In this document: piece by piece, positions 53,280 to 64,000 of the stretch
Layout of the letters: every line of letters starts with the position of its first letter
Numbering within the stretch: position 1 is the first letter of the stretch
Source of the DNA: Coptis chinensis
Taxonomy: Eukaryota; Streptophyta; Magnoliopsida; Ranunculales; Ranunculaceae
Assembly: GCA_015680905.1 (NCBI GenBank)
Contig: CM027381.1
Coordinates: 66,453,501 to 66,517,500 of the forward strand
Direction of reading: 5' to 3'
DNA: 64,000 nt
Notes under the pieces: model-generated
What the model was told of the DNA's origin: nothing
Database searches by the model: none
What the model saw: only the letters and a program-made list of their open reading frames with translations
Translations under genes and position numbers: made by a program

Positions 53280-54400
53280 TTGGAGAAGAAAGAAACTCTG
53301 ACAGAGGAGTTGCTTTCTACTAATGCCAACAAGGCTAAGGCTATGAAACAACGAGTAGGGTTTAAAAGTGCTATGATTACAGATATCAATCCAGTGATAG
53401 ATGGGAGGAGCAACAAAGTCACTTTTAACTTCCCACCAGAGATCATTGATCAGATATTTTCTTGAAAACCAGCTGTTCACAAGGCATATATGAAATTTGT
53501 CCCTTAAAAGTTCACAGAAGTTTAGTTTTGGACAAAATATTGTTGAGCAAAGTATTTGTACATGGAAAGCAATGTTACTGCTGTTGTGGCTGCAGCTGAT
53601 GATGATGAGGTGATTGCTTCTTTTTTTAAGGGTGATAAAACGTTAGCCAATGATTCTCGGCGGAAGCTCAAGCGAGTTGATCCAACCTTAGACATGGAAG
53701 TTGATCAAGGCGATGATTACATGCATCGTGATGAAAGTGAAGTAGCTATTGACTTAGAGTGTGATGAATACAATCGCTCAGATAATCTTAACAGCCATAC
53801 AACAGTTGTTCTTCAAGTAAGAGCCGAACATGTTGCATTATGAAACACTTGGACTGTAGCAGCAGAAGCACTTTCTAGGTCCAAACAGGTTAAGTTGGAT
53901 GAGAGTGCAACTTAAGCAGCAACGATGGTAATGGTCTACCAGATGGTTGCAATTGAAGATCTGCAGGATCCTCATCATAAGCTTTCGTTTGAACCTCTTT
54001 CTATCAAGGATCCTCGACAATATTATGATTCTCATCATGCTAACTTTGTTAGAAATGTGGGAGATGCAGAATTCAGCACAAAACCAATCAGTCACGACTT
54101 GAACACTCAGCATACGTTTGGTTTTTTGCAAAATCTTATTTCAGATATGAGAGAAAATGGGTTTAGTGATCTCGTTGTTAGGCCTGATGTTGCACTTAAG
54201 GTTTTAATAGACTTGACTCAACATCACTCAAGTACCAAGTATCACATTGGCAAGAGCCCTCAGGAAAATGTCCTTGACCAACTACCAGAAAGAAATAAAG
54301 AGGAAGCCATGCATCACTCAACATCTACACAAGAATTACTGAAGCACTTCTGGTCATCCTATCCAATTATGACAAATTATTTCCCACTGCAGTGGAGTGT
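53280..54400 (+). pseudogene. TFB1: TFIIH core subunit TFB1/p62 fragment, intronless
   Basis: Continuous similarity to plant TFB1 (GTF2H1) without introns: KQRVGFKSAMITDINPVIDG and RSNKVTFNFPPEIIDQIF (53350-53462, entering the first BSD domain), KPAVHKAYMKFVP, FWTKYC, then [22 protein letters not shown] (53665-53730), VAIEDLQDPHHKLSFEPLSI and KDPRQYY (53946-54030), GKSPQENVLDQLPERNKEEA and ELLKHFWSSYPIMTNYF (54250-54385). The N-terminal PH domain and the end of the protein are absent. Stops occur at 53465, three times in 53500-53555, and near 53841 and 53915. The p62 subunit links TFIIH to its partners in transcription and excision repair. Absence of introns suggests a processed copy; no poly-A tail was seen. 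Confidence 0.88.
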
Positions 54401-54429
54401 TAACGCACTGCTCATCCCCTTTCCTTTTT

Positions 54430-55330
54430 AGGACAACAAGCTAATGAAATCTGTCCTACCATGAAAAGTTAGGCCCACAATATGGACTTATTTCCAATGT
54501 TCAGCCCATATCCAGCCCATTATAATGCCCATATCCAGCCCTTATTCAAATATTGATCTATCTATTTCTAATATTTATCGTTTCCAATATTCTATCTAAT
54601 AAGGGCATCTTCTAATACAACTTCTAAGTATTCTAACTGGAAATTTTACTTCCAAATATAAAAAAAAACTCTCCTATATCCAACCCTTATTCAAATATTG
54701 ATATATCCATTTCTAATATTTATCATTTCCAATATTCTATCTAAAAAAGAGTTTGTTTCTAAAATAACAACTACTTAACTTAAAAGTCCAAAAGAGTCAA
54801 ACACACGTTTGAAGCTTTATTTTTTAAGATCGGACTTGACTCCAAGTGGAATTTAAATTAAAGAGGGGCGTCACTTGGAGGACGTCCGAGTTTAAAATCT
54901 ATTTTTTACATAGAATCCATTGGAATATAGATTCTGGATATTTATAATTACAATACTATACAATTAGAGGTGTAAAATCCTAATGGCACCTCTAGACCTA
55001 GGTGGAGGTGTTTTATTTTACACCCCCATTGGAGATAAACTAAAAAGTTTGTTTCTAATACAACTTCTAAGTATTCTAACAACCAAACACTTCTAAGACA
55101 AAAAAATTTCAGCCTTATCCAACCCTTATTCAAATATTGATATATCCATTTTGGAATCAAATTCTCATTTCCAATATTCTTCTAATAAAGAGTTTGTTTC
55201 TAATACAATTCTATTCTAATTAGTTTCAAGTCCAAAAAAAGTCAAACACTCATTAGTATTTTAATTCTATATGACTTCGAAGACAAAAAAAAAAAATATA
55301 TATATATAGATTCGGATCTCATAAAACATA
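54430..55330. repeat. AT-rich region with three copies of an ~75-bp block
   Basis: The block 'cc.ttattcaaatattgatatatccatttctaatattta' occurs near 54538, 54680 and 55123; 'aaagagtttgtttctaa' and 'tacaacttctaagtattctaac' recur near 54618, 54747, 55040 and 55190. No gene. A short AT microsatellite is near 55300. Confidence 0.7.
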
Positions 55331-55536
55331 TTTCTTTCCCCACAGAAAAGCAGCTGAGCAGCGATAACAAAAGCTTCAAATAAAAAGGTCAAATTATACT
55401 GCATCTTTAGTTTTATTCTCCTAAATTTTGTTTCTTTAACTTTTGATTTAATAATAGCTTAATCAATATATATTGATAGTTTTTTGTTAAGGAACTAATT
55501 CACAATGTTATAATACTGTTTCGCAGGCATTACACA

Positions 55537-57640
55537 ATGGAAAATAAATACACAGGACTTGTCGAGCTCAACCAAAAAACAGACAAGTGTATAGTGAAAG
55601 CACGTGTCAGTGGTTCCCTTTTAATCCGTTGAACAGAAAACAAACTTTTGGAATAGACATTCTTCTCATTAATGAAAAGGTAAGAAATAGAAATTTAATT
55701 AATAATCACCTTTTTTTTTACTTAATAATTTAATTTTGAAATCATATGGAGATCAAATCCATGCCAAGGTACAAGACAGCCTAAAAGACAAATTTGAAGA
55801 AAAACTAGAAAAGGGAAAAATTTATGCTTTTGAGAAATTTGAAGTGGACAAAGAAGACAAGAGTTACCGTCCTGTACGATTTAAATGCAAAATTTTGTTT
55901 ACAAAAGCAACTATAGTAACTCCTACCAACCAAGATGACAAGAGTATTGAAAATTACAAGTTCACTTTTGTTGGATTCGAAAAATTCCTTGCAACAGAAA
56001 ATGCCTCAGCATGTGACTTGGAAGGTATTTTATAAAATTACTATTTTTTGTATATTTTAATAATGTATATTCGAATGATCTAACAATATTTGTAATACAG
56101 ATATAATAACAATTTTGAAAAAAATTGGTAAAAAAAACCCCACAAGGTTACAGAGAAATTACTCTGGTAGATGAAAGGTAAACATTAATTCAGGAGTATG
56201 CAATTTTTTCTTCTATTATTAAATTGTATTTGACAATTTGGGATAATCTACATGGGATATGAGAAGAGCGTGGCTTTATGGGGAAAAATGTCCGATACAA
56301 TTGCTAATATAAGCAATAAGGAAGAAAATGTTATTGTCATTCTGACATCCCTATTTCTGAAAAAGATTGGAAGTAAGTTTAAGCTTTAACATCATCTTTG
56401 TATTAGTTTCCAAAATAATTGCCATCATACTAAATTGTTTTCTATTTAATAGTGCAATTCCAAGTGTGTGTCTCATCAGCAACAAAGCTTTACATAAATT
56501 TGGATTTAAAATATGTTCATGAAATGAGAAAAAGATAATTTATGATCAGTTTTATTTACAAAATTTTCAATTATTCATATTTTCTATAATGATTCTCTTT
56601 CTCAATTGTGAAGATTTGAAGACCCAAATAAAAAAAAAATGGAATAGAAGAAACAGACAACGAAGAACCAATTTCATTAGAGGAAAAAATGAGTAAGGAC
56701 AGGATAACAATAGAAGAACTCATAAGATATGGGATAGAACCAACCAATCAGGTTAGCCATTTATTATTACATTATTTTTCATATATTTTCAATATCATAT
56801 GATTGATATAGTTAGTTTTGTAATCTATTACCTTTTACAGGGAAAGGTTTTCACATGCAAAGGAAAATTTGTAAAGTTGTTAGGGACCAACTGGTACTAC
56901 CAAACTTGCGTTAAATGTACCGTAAAACACGTTGATAGTGGTTCAGAACATACATGCACAGATTGTGGAGCCAAATATTTAAAACCAAAAAAGAGGTAAG
57001 TCTTCCAACAAATGTCTAATAAAAAGGATATTGAGTACAAATATTCTAAATGTTTTAATTTATAGATACCTTTTAAAACTACACATTGAGGATGAAACCG
57101 AAATGACTGCTTTCGTAGCTTTTGGTAACAAAGCAGAAAATATTGTGAAAGGACCAATTGCAAAAGTTCTTGATTTAGAGAAAAAGGCAAGTAAAGCATA
57201 AACACATTTAACTTTATTTCAATATTAAATTATTATTAACTATTTATTATATAATTTGCAAGGTCAAGATTTCGATGACATTTGAAAAGAACTTGAAAAA
57301 AATACTGGTAGTGATTGGATATTTCAAGTCAAACTCAATAAATATAGTATGCATGAAAATTTTCTATCATTTACCATAACAAATATGGTATCTGAAGATA
57401 ATAAGGATGTTGAATCAATGACAGAAAATGACAAGGTATATTGAAAATTTATTACAATTCCTCTTCCGAATATTTTATTTACTATTTTTGAGAAAATAAA
57501 TAACCAATATATTGTTATGTTAAAATGTAGCACCAGATTTCCAAAGAAATTACTGAAGAAATTCGACCATCAAAGAAAGCTAAAAAAAGGAAGAGTAAAA
57601 GTGATGAGGACAGTAGAGTATCAAGCAATTGAAAAATCTT
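55537..57640 (+). pseudogene. RPA70-like ssDNA-binding protein of the Helitron, about eight exons
   Basis: Helitrons of plants carry RPA-like genes next to RepHel. Exon 1 from ATG 55537: YTGLVELNQKTDKCIVKARV, with a frame slip, then NPLNRKQTFGIDILL. Exon 2 (about 55740-56024): QIHAKVQDSLKDKFEEKLEK, KIYAFEKFEVD and SYRPVRFKCKILFTKATIV, the OB fold DBD-A. Further exons: LWGKMSDTIANISNKEENVI and VILTSLF (56276), VQFQVCVSSATKLYINLDLK (56453), KDRITIEELIRYGIEPTNQ (56695), then a zinc ribbon KCTVKHVDSGSEHTCTDCGA (56913) like the RPA70 C-terminal C4 motif, YLLKLHIEDETEMTAFVAFG (57067), and a basic tail KKAKKRKSK (57577). Most exons have AG/GT borders. Stops in exon 1 and near 57280 make the copy doubtful. 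Confidence 0.87.
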
Positions 57641-57644
57641 TTGG

Positions 57645-58463
57645 AGAGGAATAAATAGTTCTTAGTAGTTGAATAATTGTTTTTCTTTTATTAGGATTTT
57701 ATCTTAATCATCAAGATATTATAATAAATTCATCACTTTTTTTATAATAATGTCAGAGTCTAGATCATTATATAGGATGAAGATAATGCAACTCAAACTC
57801 GGACCCCATTATGAGAAGTAGCATACATCTTTGACAATAAAGATGTGTTATCTATCACACATAAACCTTGGAAAATTATGATATAAACATGATCTAAATA
57901 TTCAATATCAAATAATCCAAGAAATAACCCAAACAATGCTTAAACAATATTTACCTAAACTTAATTACTACACGGAAGTACAAAAAACATTCTCAAATAG
58001 AAAGCAAACTTTCATGCGTTGATAGTGCTTAGCTTCGAATATTGATCTGTTTCTAATAAAGTATAATATCAAAGTTCTAATATACAAAAATAAAGTCAGA
58101 AACCAAATGAAAGTCAATATTCCTTCTTCCTAACACCGCTAATGCCTTCAAACAATCCCATCGCCTAGAGCAGCAAGCCCTTCTGAAGCCCTTATTCGTC
58201 GCAATAGCAGACCATTCCCTCATAGCTGAGTCAAAAACTGCCTACTCTGTAAGAATAACTTAACTCGGATTATCCCTTTTTGCCTCAAGATTGAGCATCA
58301 CAGACTGCAAGCTAGGTGGAAAAGGATCACTTGCAGAATCAAGAATTAGAAAGCAAGACGATTGTCGCATGCAGGGAGGATTCAGTTGATACGCTCTGTA
58401 TTGACTGACTACTTTCCAAGTGTATTGGTCCAGAACTTTCATCTTACCTAGCATTATGTAGGA
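57645..58463. other. Spacer after the RPA-like gene; Helitron 3' end not located
   Basis: AT-rich to about 58110. On the minus strand 58454-58260 is an ORF (MLGKMKVLDQYTWKVVSQYR...) followed past a stop by EWSAIATNKGFRRACCSRRW; it looks coding-like in composition but I do not recognise it. I found no convincing hairpin plus CTRR terminus for the Helitron. Confidence 0.4.
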
Positions 58464-59113
58464 CGAAATTACAAAGATTTGTAATAAGTTCTTATGGAGT
58501 GGGACAGAGATGAAAAAGAAAATGCATCATGCAAGCAAGAAGTCTACATCTCTTACGAAGAAGGAAGGGGGTCTGAACATTTTAGATTTGAAGATTTGGA
58601 ACAAAGATGCCTATTGTGGTTCGGTGTTCAAGATTGTTTCAAAAAATGAGTGCTTATGGTCGAAATAGATTTGGGTGCAATTCATAAAAACAAGCTTTTT
58701 TGGACTATGAAGACGCCAAATGACTGCTCATGGGCATGGCGAAATATTTTAAACACTAGAGAAACTGCACAGAAACTCATTGTTTACAGTATTGCTTCAG
58801 AACAGAACACTTCCTCATGGCACGAGCAATGGTGTGCACATAGAATATTGTATGATGTGATGACCCAGTAGCAAGAAATAATATTCAGCTACCATTGGAT
58901 GCAAAGGTCACCAGCCTTATTTCTAATGGAGAATGGAACAACATACTGCAAGGTCTGACTCAAGGAACTCTCAAGCTAGGATTATATTTTGAATATCTCT
59001 ATCAATAACTACATTGATGACGATTCAGTTTACTATGCACCTGAAGCAAGTAGTAATTTCAGCTCTAAGTCATTATATGAAGCTTTAAAAATTTCAAAGG
59101 ATAAGGTGATATG
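58464..59113 (+). pseudogene. LINE ORF2 fragment (RT thumb region), plus strand
   Basis: Encodes CNKFLWSGTEMKKKMHHASK, KEGGLNILDLKIWNKDAYCG and ECLWSK, the passage after RT (FLW.G.....K.H.V.W..lC.PK..GGLG...L...N.A...K), then, after a frame slip, NKLFWTMKTPNDCSWAWRNI LN, and the zf-RVT entrance NFSSKSLYEALKISKD near 59058. It is a different LINE family from 15406-25528 and is cut at 59113 by the next LTR. Confidence 0.8.
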
Positions 59114-60633
59114 TGATAAGCACCCAAAACTGTATTATAAAACCCTGTAGAGACTTAACATTTTGATTAACTTTGTGCTTAATAATAATGAAATAATCGC
59201 ATTTTCATGCTTTTGCAGGTTGGAGAAACTAACGTAAAAATGATGATAAAGCCATCATTTAAGCACGGAATAGGGAGTATGCATAAGCTTTCCGATCAAG
59301 CCCATGTGAAGCCCAACAAATCCGGACTAAAGCCCAAAGACTCAAACAGTATATAATCCAGTCAGAAACGGGGTTATGTGCACAGAAGTATCAAACTGCC
59401 GAAGCTCATATCTCTTGAACAAGGACTCCGAATGCGACGAGTGAGCTGCTCAGACGATCAGTGCGACGAACTCTATGCATAGGCAGGAAGTTGCAAAAAT
59501 GCTAAAAGACTGAATCGCCACTAGACACTGCACATGGACCCATTATGCAGTCCTGCAAGAATTGATGAGTCATCATGCAAGTCAAGACAAAGGTGCAAAT
59601 AATTGGTGCAAAAGTGACATTTTGCGTGTAATTAATGAGGTTAGATAAGATTAGGTGCTAATAGTGAAAACAAAGCAAGGTATTACTTTGTTTTGATTTT
59701 GTGGATAAGATGGAAATAAATATGTGTGTGTTTCACGTGGGATGTAGGGAGAATGCTCTAATATGAGAGGAAGAAAACAAAACAAGAGCATTGACTCCAT
59801 TTACGTCCTTGATTACTTTTCCTTTTTCCATTCCTTGTTTGAGTAGTTAGTTTTTGGTTTTATGTAAAAGCTTGTAATAGTATTAATGGTAGAAAACTCT
59901 TGTTTTTCTAAATTAAATCTCAATTCCTTAAGGCAAGTTAGTTTTTCTCTTCTTTTTCTTCTTGCTCCTTCATAATAGTATAATACATAACCCATGATCA
60001 TGAGCTAGACCCTTCCTTTGTGGAGGGTTAAGGATGCTCATGTGAGGAACCACCTTGTTAATTGATTTTCTAGTTAAGTTGTTTAAGGAAATAAACTAGA
60101 CTTTATATCCTACCCCAAAATGGTAGTTGGTGTAGAGTCTAGTTAGGAATTAAGGTAATGACTTAGAGATAAGTCATTGTTTTTGTTCCTTATACTAACA
60201 ATATGATATTAGAGATGAATTATATTGTTAGGGATAAAAAATATAATCTTTATTAGGATTTGTCTATGAATTCTAGGAAGATTAAGAGACAATAAACTAG
60301 AGTCAAATAATAGAGGTGTGACTTCACATGAGGAGAATTAACTCTCCACACCTTTCTATACATCGATTTTTACTTTGTTTTAGTGTGCATGTTTTTGTAA
60401 CTTTAAGAATCTAAAAAAATAGCTAAGTAATTTTAGTATAGCTAATCATAAAAATGAAACTTACTCACTGGTTTCCCTACTTAGAGCATAAGAAAGTTGT
60501 AAGCAGTCCTAGACTTTAGGTTGGTTCGAATTCCTACTCGAACTAAACGAACGAAGAATCATGAGTAAGGGCTTGAGTCTACACTGAATGGAATAGAGAA
60601 TCCAAATCTTTATACCGCAAAGTGTAGATATCA
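59114..60633 (+). repeat. 5' LTR of a second Athila-like element (1520 bp)
   Basis: Starts TGATAAGCACCCAAAACTG and ends GTAGATATCA, followed by a PBS. The start resembles the solo LTR at 2895 but most of the body differs. Left flank is gatat|g; the right copy lies beyond the window, so the target duplication cannot be checked. A TATA box was not assigned with confidence. Confidence 0.85.
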
Positions 60634-60635
60634 AA

Positions 60636-60650
60636 TGGCATCGCTGCCAT
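60636..60650 (+). promoter_or_regulatory. Primer-binding site, degenerate tRNA-Asp type
   Basis: tggcatcgctgccat follows the LTR end by two bases. The family's usual PBS is tggcgccgttgccgg; two to four positions differ (at for gc), so priming may be reduced or another tRNA used. Confidence 0.7.
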
Positions 60651-62433
60651 TCTAAAGAACCAAGGACCTGTGCTTGCAAACTGGAATTGCTCCAAGGGGA
60701 AACCCCCCACTCTCATCCTTTCATTCATTTCATTTTCCTGTTTTTCTTCGTTTCTTGTTTCGAACTTTTCCCACGTTTTGGACTTGACCCCATATCAAAA
60801 TTTTCATGGCATTTACAGGAACCAAAAGTTAGGACCTGGAGCACAAGCTATGCATTGACATAAGACTGCTATACAAAATTTGGTTGACTGTACACGAATC
60901 CTGTGCGTGCGCGATATTGGACTAGCGTCCGCTAGGTCTTCCTCACGAGCTGGGGTTAATATCTGATCTTGCTAGTTTTTCAATAGCAGCATCTACTAAA
61001 CCTTCTAATTTCAGTAAAGGGCCTAAGTTTTTGACATTGCAATTGCTACTGCACAATTCCTTTTGGTGTTCAGGACATCCACGAGTTGAAACGACAGTTT
61101 CATTTCTTTGGCGGAATTGTGGGATGCTGCAGGTTCCAAATTTTATAGTATTTTTGCATGATTCACATGTACATGGTTATTATGTCATAATTAATGGACT
61201 ATCTTTTGCGTATTAGGTTAATGATATGTATGAATCATGTCAATACCCCTGTGAATATATATATGCGATTAAGTGGTAATAAATTGCGTATTAATGTATA
61301 TATACATACATGTGGTACTGTTTTGCATGGTTATATCTATCTATACGTATAAGTAACTAACTGTTGTTGCATGTTTAGTGTCTATCTACGTAGGAGTAAA
61401 CTGTTTTGTTTAATAAGTCGATTTTTTCATGAAAGAGGAGAACATTCCAACGATGGTTAAAATCTGAGTTGGGTAAGTTGTTTTTAAACCCTGCGGGGTG
61501 AAGCTGCTCTCTATATGACATTCACAATCTCAATGAGTATTGACGAAATAGAATTATTATGCCAAACACGAGTAGTACTCTATATATACTACATTCCTTG
61601 TTTAATTTTACGTATTTTTTCTGTCTTTGCATATTAGTATATATACGCATGCTTATAATATCTTGATACGTATGAGTAATTACAATTTGCCTGTTACTGT
61701 AGATATATGGCTACATAATATCTATATACCTATTAGCTTACATATACGTATTACTGATGTGTATTTGCCTGTATATATCGAAGTATTTATTGATGATACA
61801 ACCTTGCCTATTAATATTTCAATACGTATGAGTAGAATATCTTCACATGTTGTATGAGCAAGTTAAATTTGCATGATTAGACTTCAATTCTATATGTATG
61901 AGTAGTATTTCCATGATTACATTATTTTACTTTCTCCCTTGCATAAATTTTACCTAATAATGATAATAGTATTAATATGTAGTGGCTTTATCCCTTGCAG
62001 AAATTTTAATTAAAAAAAAATCCATTAATTTTAAACATATTCCAACGGTGTCTAGGAAACTTGAAAGATTGACGTTACTTAATTAGAATCGTGCTTGCAC
62101 AGAAATCCTTCCTCATCTTTCTTGTGACCTGGCTGTTGGTGTATGCACACGTATTCCTAGCTTTACTGCTACGCTAGCAGCAGCTTAGGCCTACGTTGTT
62201 CACTTTGAATGCCTCAGAAAATAATATAATTAAAGTAATAATAAGTTCCTTGTGTGCATAAAATCTAATTTTATGTTTGCATGAGATTAAGGTCTGGTAA
62301 TAATAAATAATTTGAACATACTTATTGTATGAGAAAATACGATAAGTAATTGCGTAAGTTCTCACCGCAGCATAGTTCTTCTTCTATTAATAAAAATCAT
62401 CAAGATCCCTTGCCACCATTACATTCATTCGTT
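60651..62433 (+). other. Long leader between PBS and gag
   Basis: About 1.8 kb without a recognised gene. The word 'cgtatgagta' recurs at 61670, 61826 and 61896, and 'tatatac' words are frequent at 61250-61760. Long leaders are typical of the Athila/Tat branch. Confidence 0.6.
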
Positions 62434-64000
62434 ATGGCTAACGAAACTCCACCAGCTAAGAAGCCCCTTCCGGACTTCTATACAACATTACAGAAATGCC
62501 CTTCTTCTTGCATCAAACTCGAGGATATTGCCAGCGACTTTTGAATCCCGTCTAACGTTTTTGGTTTGTTACATGTTTATCATGGTCTAGACCATGATAA
62601 ATCGTACAATCACCTCCGTAGGATTCAACAAGTAGCCACAACATTTCACCATCTAGCCGTCTCTACCGAACAAATCTTGCTTCGGTTGTTTCCTTTCATT
62701 TTAGCTGATAAAGCGTCAGTTTGGCTAGCAGGACAACAACCACAATCCATAGACACATGGAATAAACTTGTGCAAGCTTTCATGCTAAAATTTTATACTC
62801 AGAAGAAAACTACTGAAATGCTTCAGAAAATCTAATTCTTTCGTCAAAATCCTCATGAATCCTTTACAGAAGCATGGAGTCGATTTACTGATCTTCTTTT
62901 AGAATGTCCTCATCATCAGCTCGACACCGCTGTCCTTGTTCGTTCATTATTTAATGGACTTTCCGATCATCAAAAAGAAACTCTAGATATAATGAACGGC
63001 GGTTGCTTTATGGACAAAAGAGTAACTGAAGCATATACTTTTCTTGAAAAACAAACAACAAGAGGTACACATTGGGGTAACACTGATTCTTCTAGGTCAT
63101 CTAAGGATATTGTTACAAAAGCTACATCTATTTTTGAGGTAAAAACTGATCCTAAATTAAAGAATCTAATAGAATCCCTCACTAAAAAAGTAGATGCTCT
63201 TGCAGTTCAAGTAAACGATCAACTCCCAAAACAGGTCAGGAACGTTAACACTTCCCCGTGTGTTCTTTGTCTAAGTCTAAACCATCCTGATGCTTATTGT
63301 CCCTTGTTATATGCCCCCCATCTCAACCATCGGAGGAGGCATATGTATTCAACATTCCTAATGCACCTTGGAGATAACTTCCGAATTTCGATTGGCGCCC
63401 GAATAATCAACAAATGGCTCCTCCAGGTTTCGCCAATCCACCTGTTCGACCAACCAACAATTTTATTCTATACCTCCAAGGAAATAATCAGCAATACCAA
63501 CAAAGTCAAAATCAGTTTCAAAGTAATTCCAATGTTAACTATCAAAACAACCAAAGCCTTGTTCCAGCCAATCTAAATTCTGGCTATAATCAACAATTTC
63601 TCAGCAATAATAGTGAACTAGTCCTTGTTGCACAACCTATGCCTCTCGTTACTGATAGGATAAGTGAAACTTTCTTCGCTTACATGAACTAACAATCCCA
63701 AATCCTAACGTCTATCCAACAATCACTTCAACAATTAGCACAAGAAAAGAGTGATCAGAAAGGCATATTTCATGGCCAAGCAGTTATGGACCCTAAGCCA
63801 GCAAACATTGCTTTTGAACTCACTAATGCACCTGGTACAAATGCTCTAAACCAAGGTGAGATGAATGCAATAACTACTCTTCGATCTGGAAAAACCGTTG
63901 ACAATCAAATCCGTATGCCAGATGGTCAATCAAAACTAATCAGAGGTTCTAATGAATCTATTTTCGATAATGAACCTACGATGGCAACACCAAGTTTAAC
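62434..64000 (+). pseudogene. Gag (and start of pol) of the second Athila-like element, leaves the window
   Basis: From ATG 62434 (MANETPPAKKPLPDFYTTLQ), a stop at 62542, then DKSYNHLRRIQQVATTFHHL, LLRLFPFILADKASVWLAGQ QP and KLVQAFMLKFYTQKKTTEML, the gag core motif. A stop at 62833, then NPHESFTEAWSRFTDLLLEC PHH and a knuckle CVLCLSLNHPDAYC (63257-63300, C-x2-C-x4-H-x4-C). 63414-63692 is Gln/Asn-rich. Near 63880 TTLRSGKTVDNQ resembles the 'LRSGK' start of the pol-linked region of Athila. Several stops and frame slips; protease and RT lie beyond 64000. Confidence 0.88.

Noticed and set aside
57645..58463. Helitron 3' terminus (hairpin plus CTRR)
   Set aside because: Several ctag/ctaa words exist, but none follows a convincing GC-rich hairpin.
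61627..61857. 76-codon ORF in the leader of the second Athila-like element
   Set aside because: Its sequence is made from recurring tatatac/cgtatgagta words; no family motif.

Overview
The window is dicot-like plant nuclear DNA from a repeat-rich, probably pericentromeric, stretch. The basis is the set of plant transposon lineages present (Athila-type Ty3/gypsy, plant L1 LINE with an RNase H domain, FAR1/MULE with an OTU domain, plant RepHel Helitron with an RPA-like companion) and the AG/GT introns left in host-gene fragments. I see no intact host gene, rRNA or tRNA. The species cannot be named from the sequence.

Layout. 1-1045: two abutting minus-strand LTR pieces. 1046-8050: a decayed Mutator-like element (MULE) on the minus strand (FAR1 zinc domain, transposase, SWIM finger, OTU protease-like tail), cut by a plus-strand solo LTR (2895-4463) that itself holds a short hAT-like element; beyond it are telomere-motif tandem repeats and a 34-bp-phased palindrome array. 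8564-9190: a DUF4283 (LINE ORF1-type) relic. 9276-15405 and 25529-26400: an unclassified repeat complex, including a 225/300-bp tandem array and fragments of host genes (HSP101/ClpB at 10.3 kb, spindle-checkpoint BUBR1 at 26.8 kb). 15406-25528: an almost complete minus-strand L1 LINE with 12-bp target duplications, carrying a 3.4-kb solo LTR (16683-20131, duplication GATTG) in its ORF2. 28823-28980: the C-terminal end of a VAMP (R-SNARE) gene.

30098-57650 is a composite Helitron region on the plus strand: a WOX13-type homeodomain ORF, an acidic segment, the N-terminal domain and Rep part of RepHel, a 15.4-kb intron (32357-47765), the rest of Rep with its HUH motif, a PIF1-type helicase, and an intron-containing RPA70-like gene. 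The intron holds a subtilase fragment, a complete 11.8-kb Athila element (33195-44960, target duplication CTCTT, two ~1.63-kb LTRs) and a mitoferrin-like carrier fragment with a 391-bp hAT MITE. Between helicase and RPA gene lie an RNase H-like duplicate, a TPR exon and an intronless fragment of the TFIIH subunit TFB1/p62. From 58464 a LINE relic is cut by a second Athila-like element (LTR 59114-60633, gag from about 62.4 kb), which runs out of the window.

Working together: autonomous transposons once supplied their own machinery here (rolling-circle Rep/helicase plus ssDNA-binding RPA; gag-pol; LINE endonuclease-RT), but every such ORF now has stops or frameshifts. The nesting gives a relative order: LINE before its solo LTR; Helitron before Athila; carrier-exon duplication before the MITE. 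The observations most worth checking are the homeodomain next to RepHel, the giant intron with a frame-preserving splice, and the concentration of host-gene pieces with intact splice borders.
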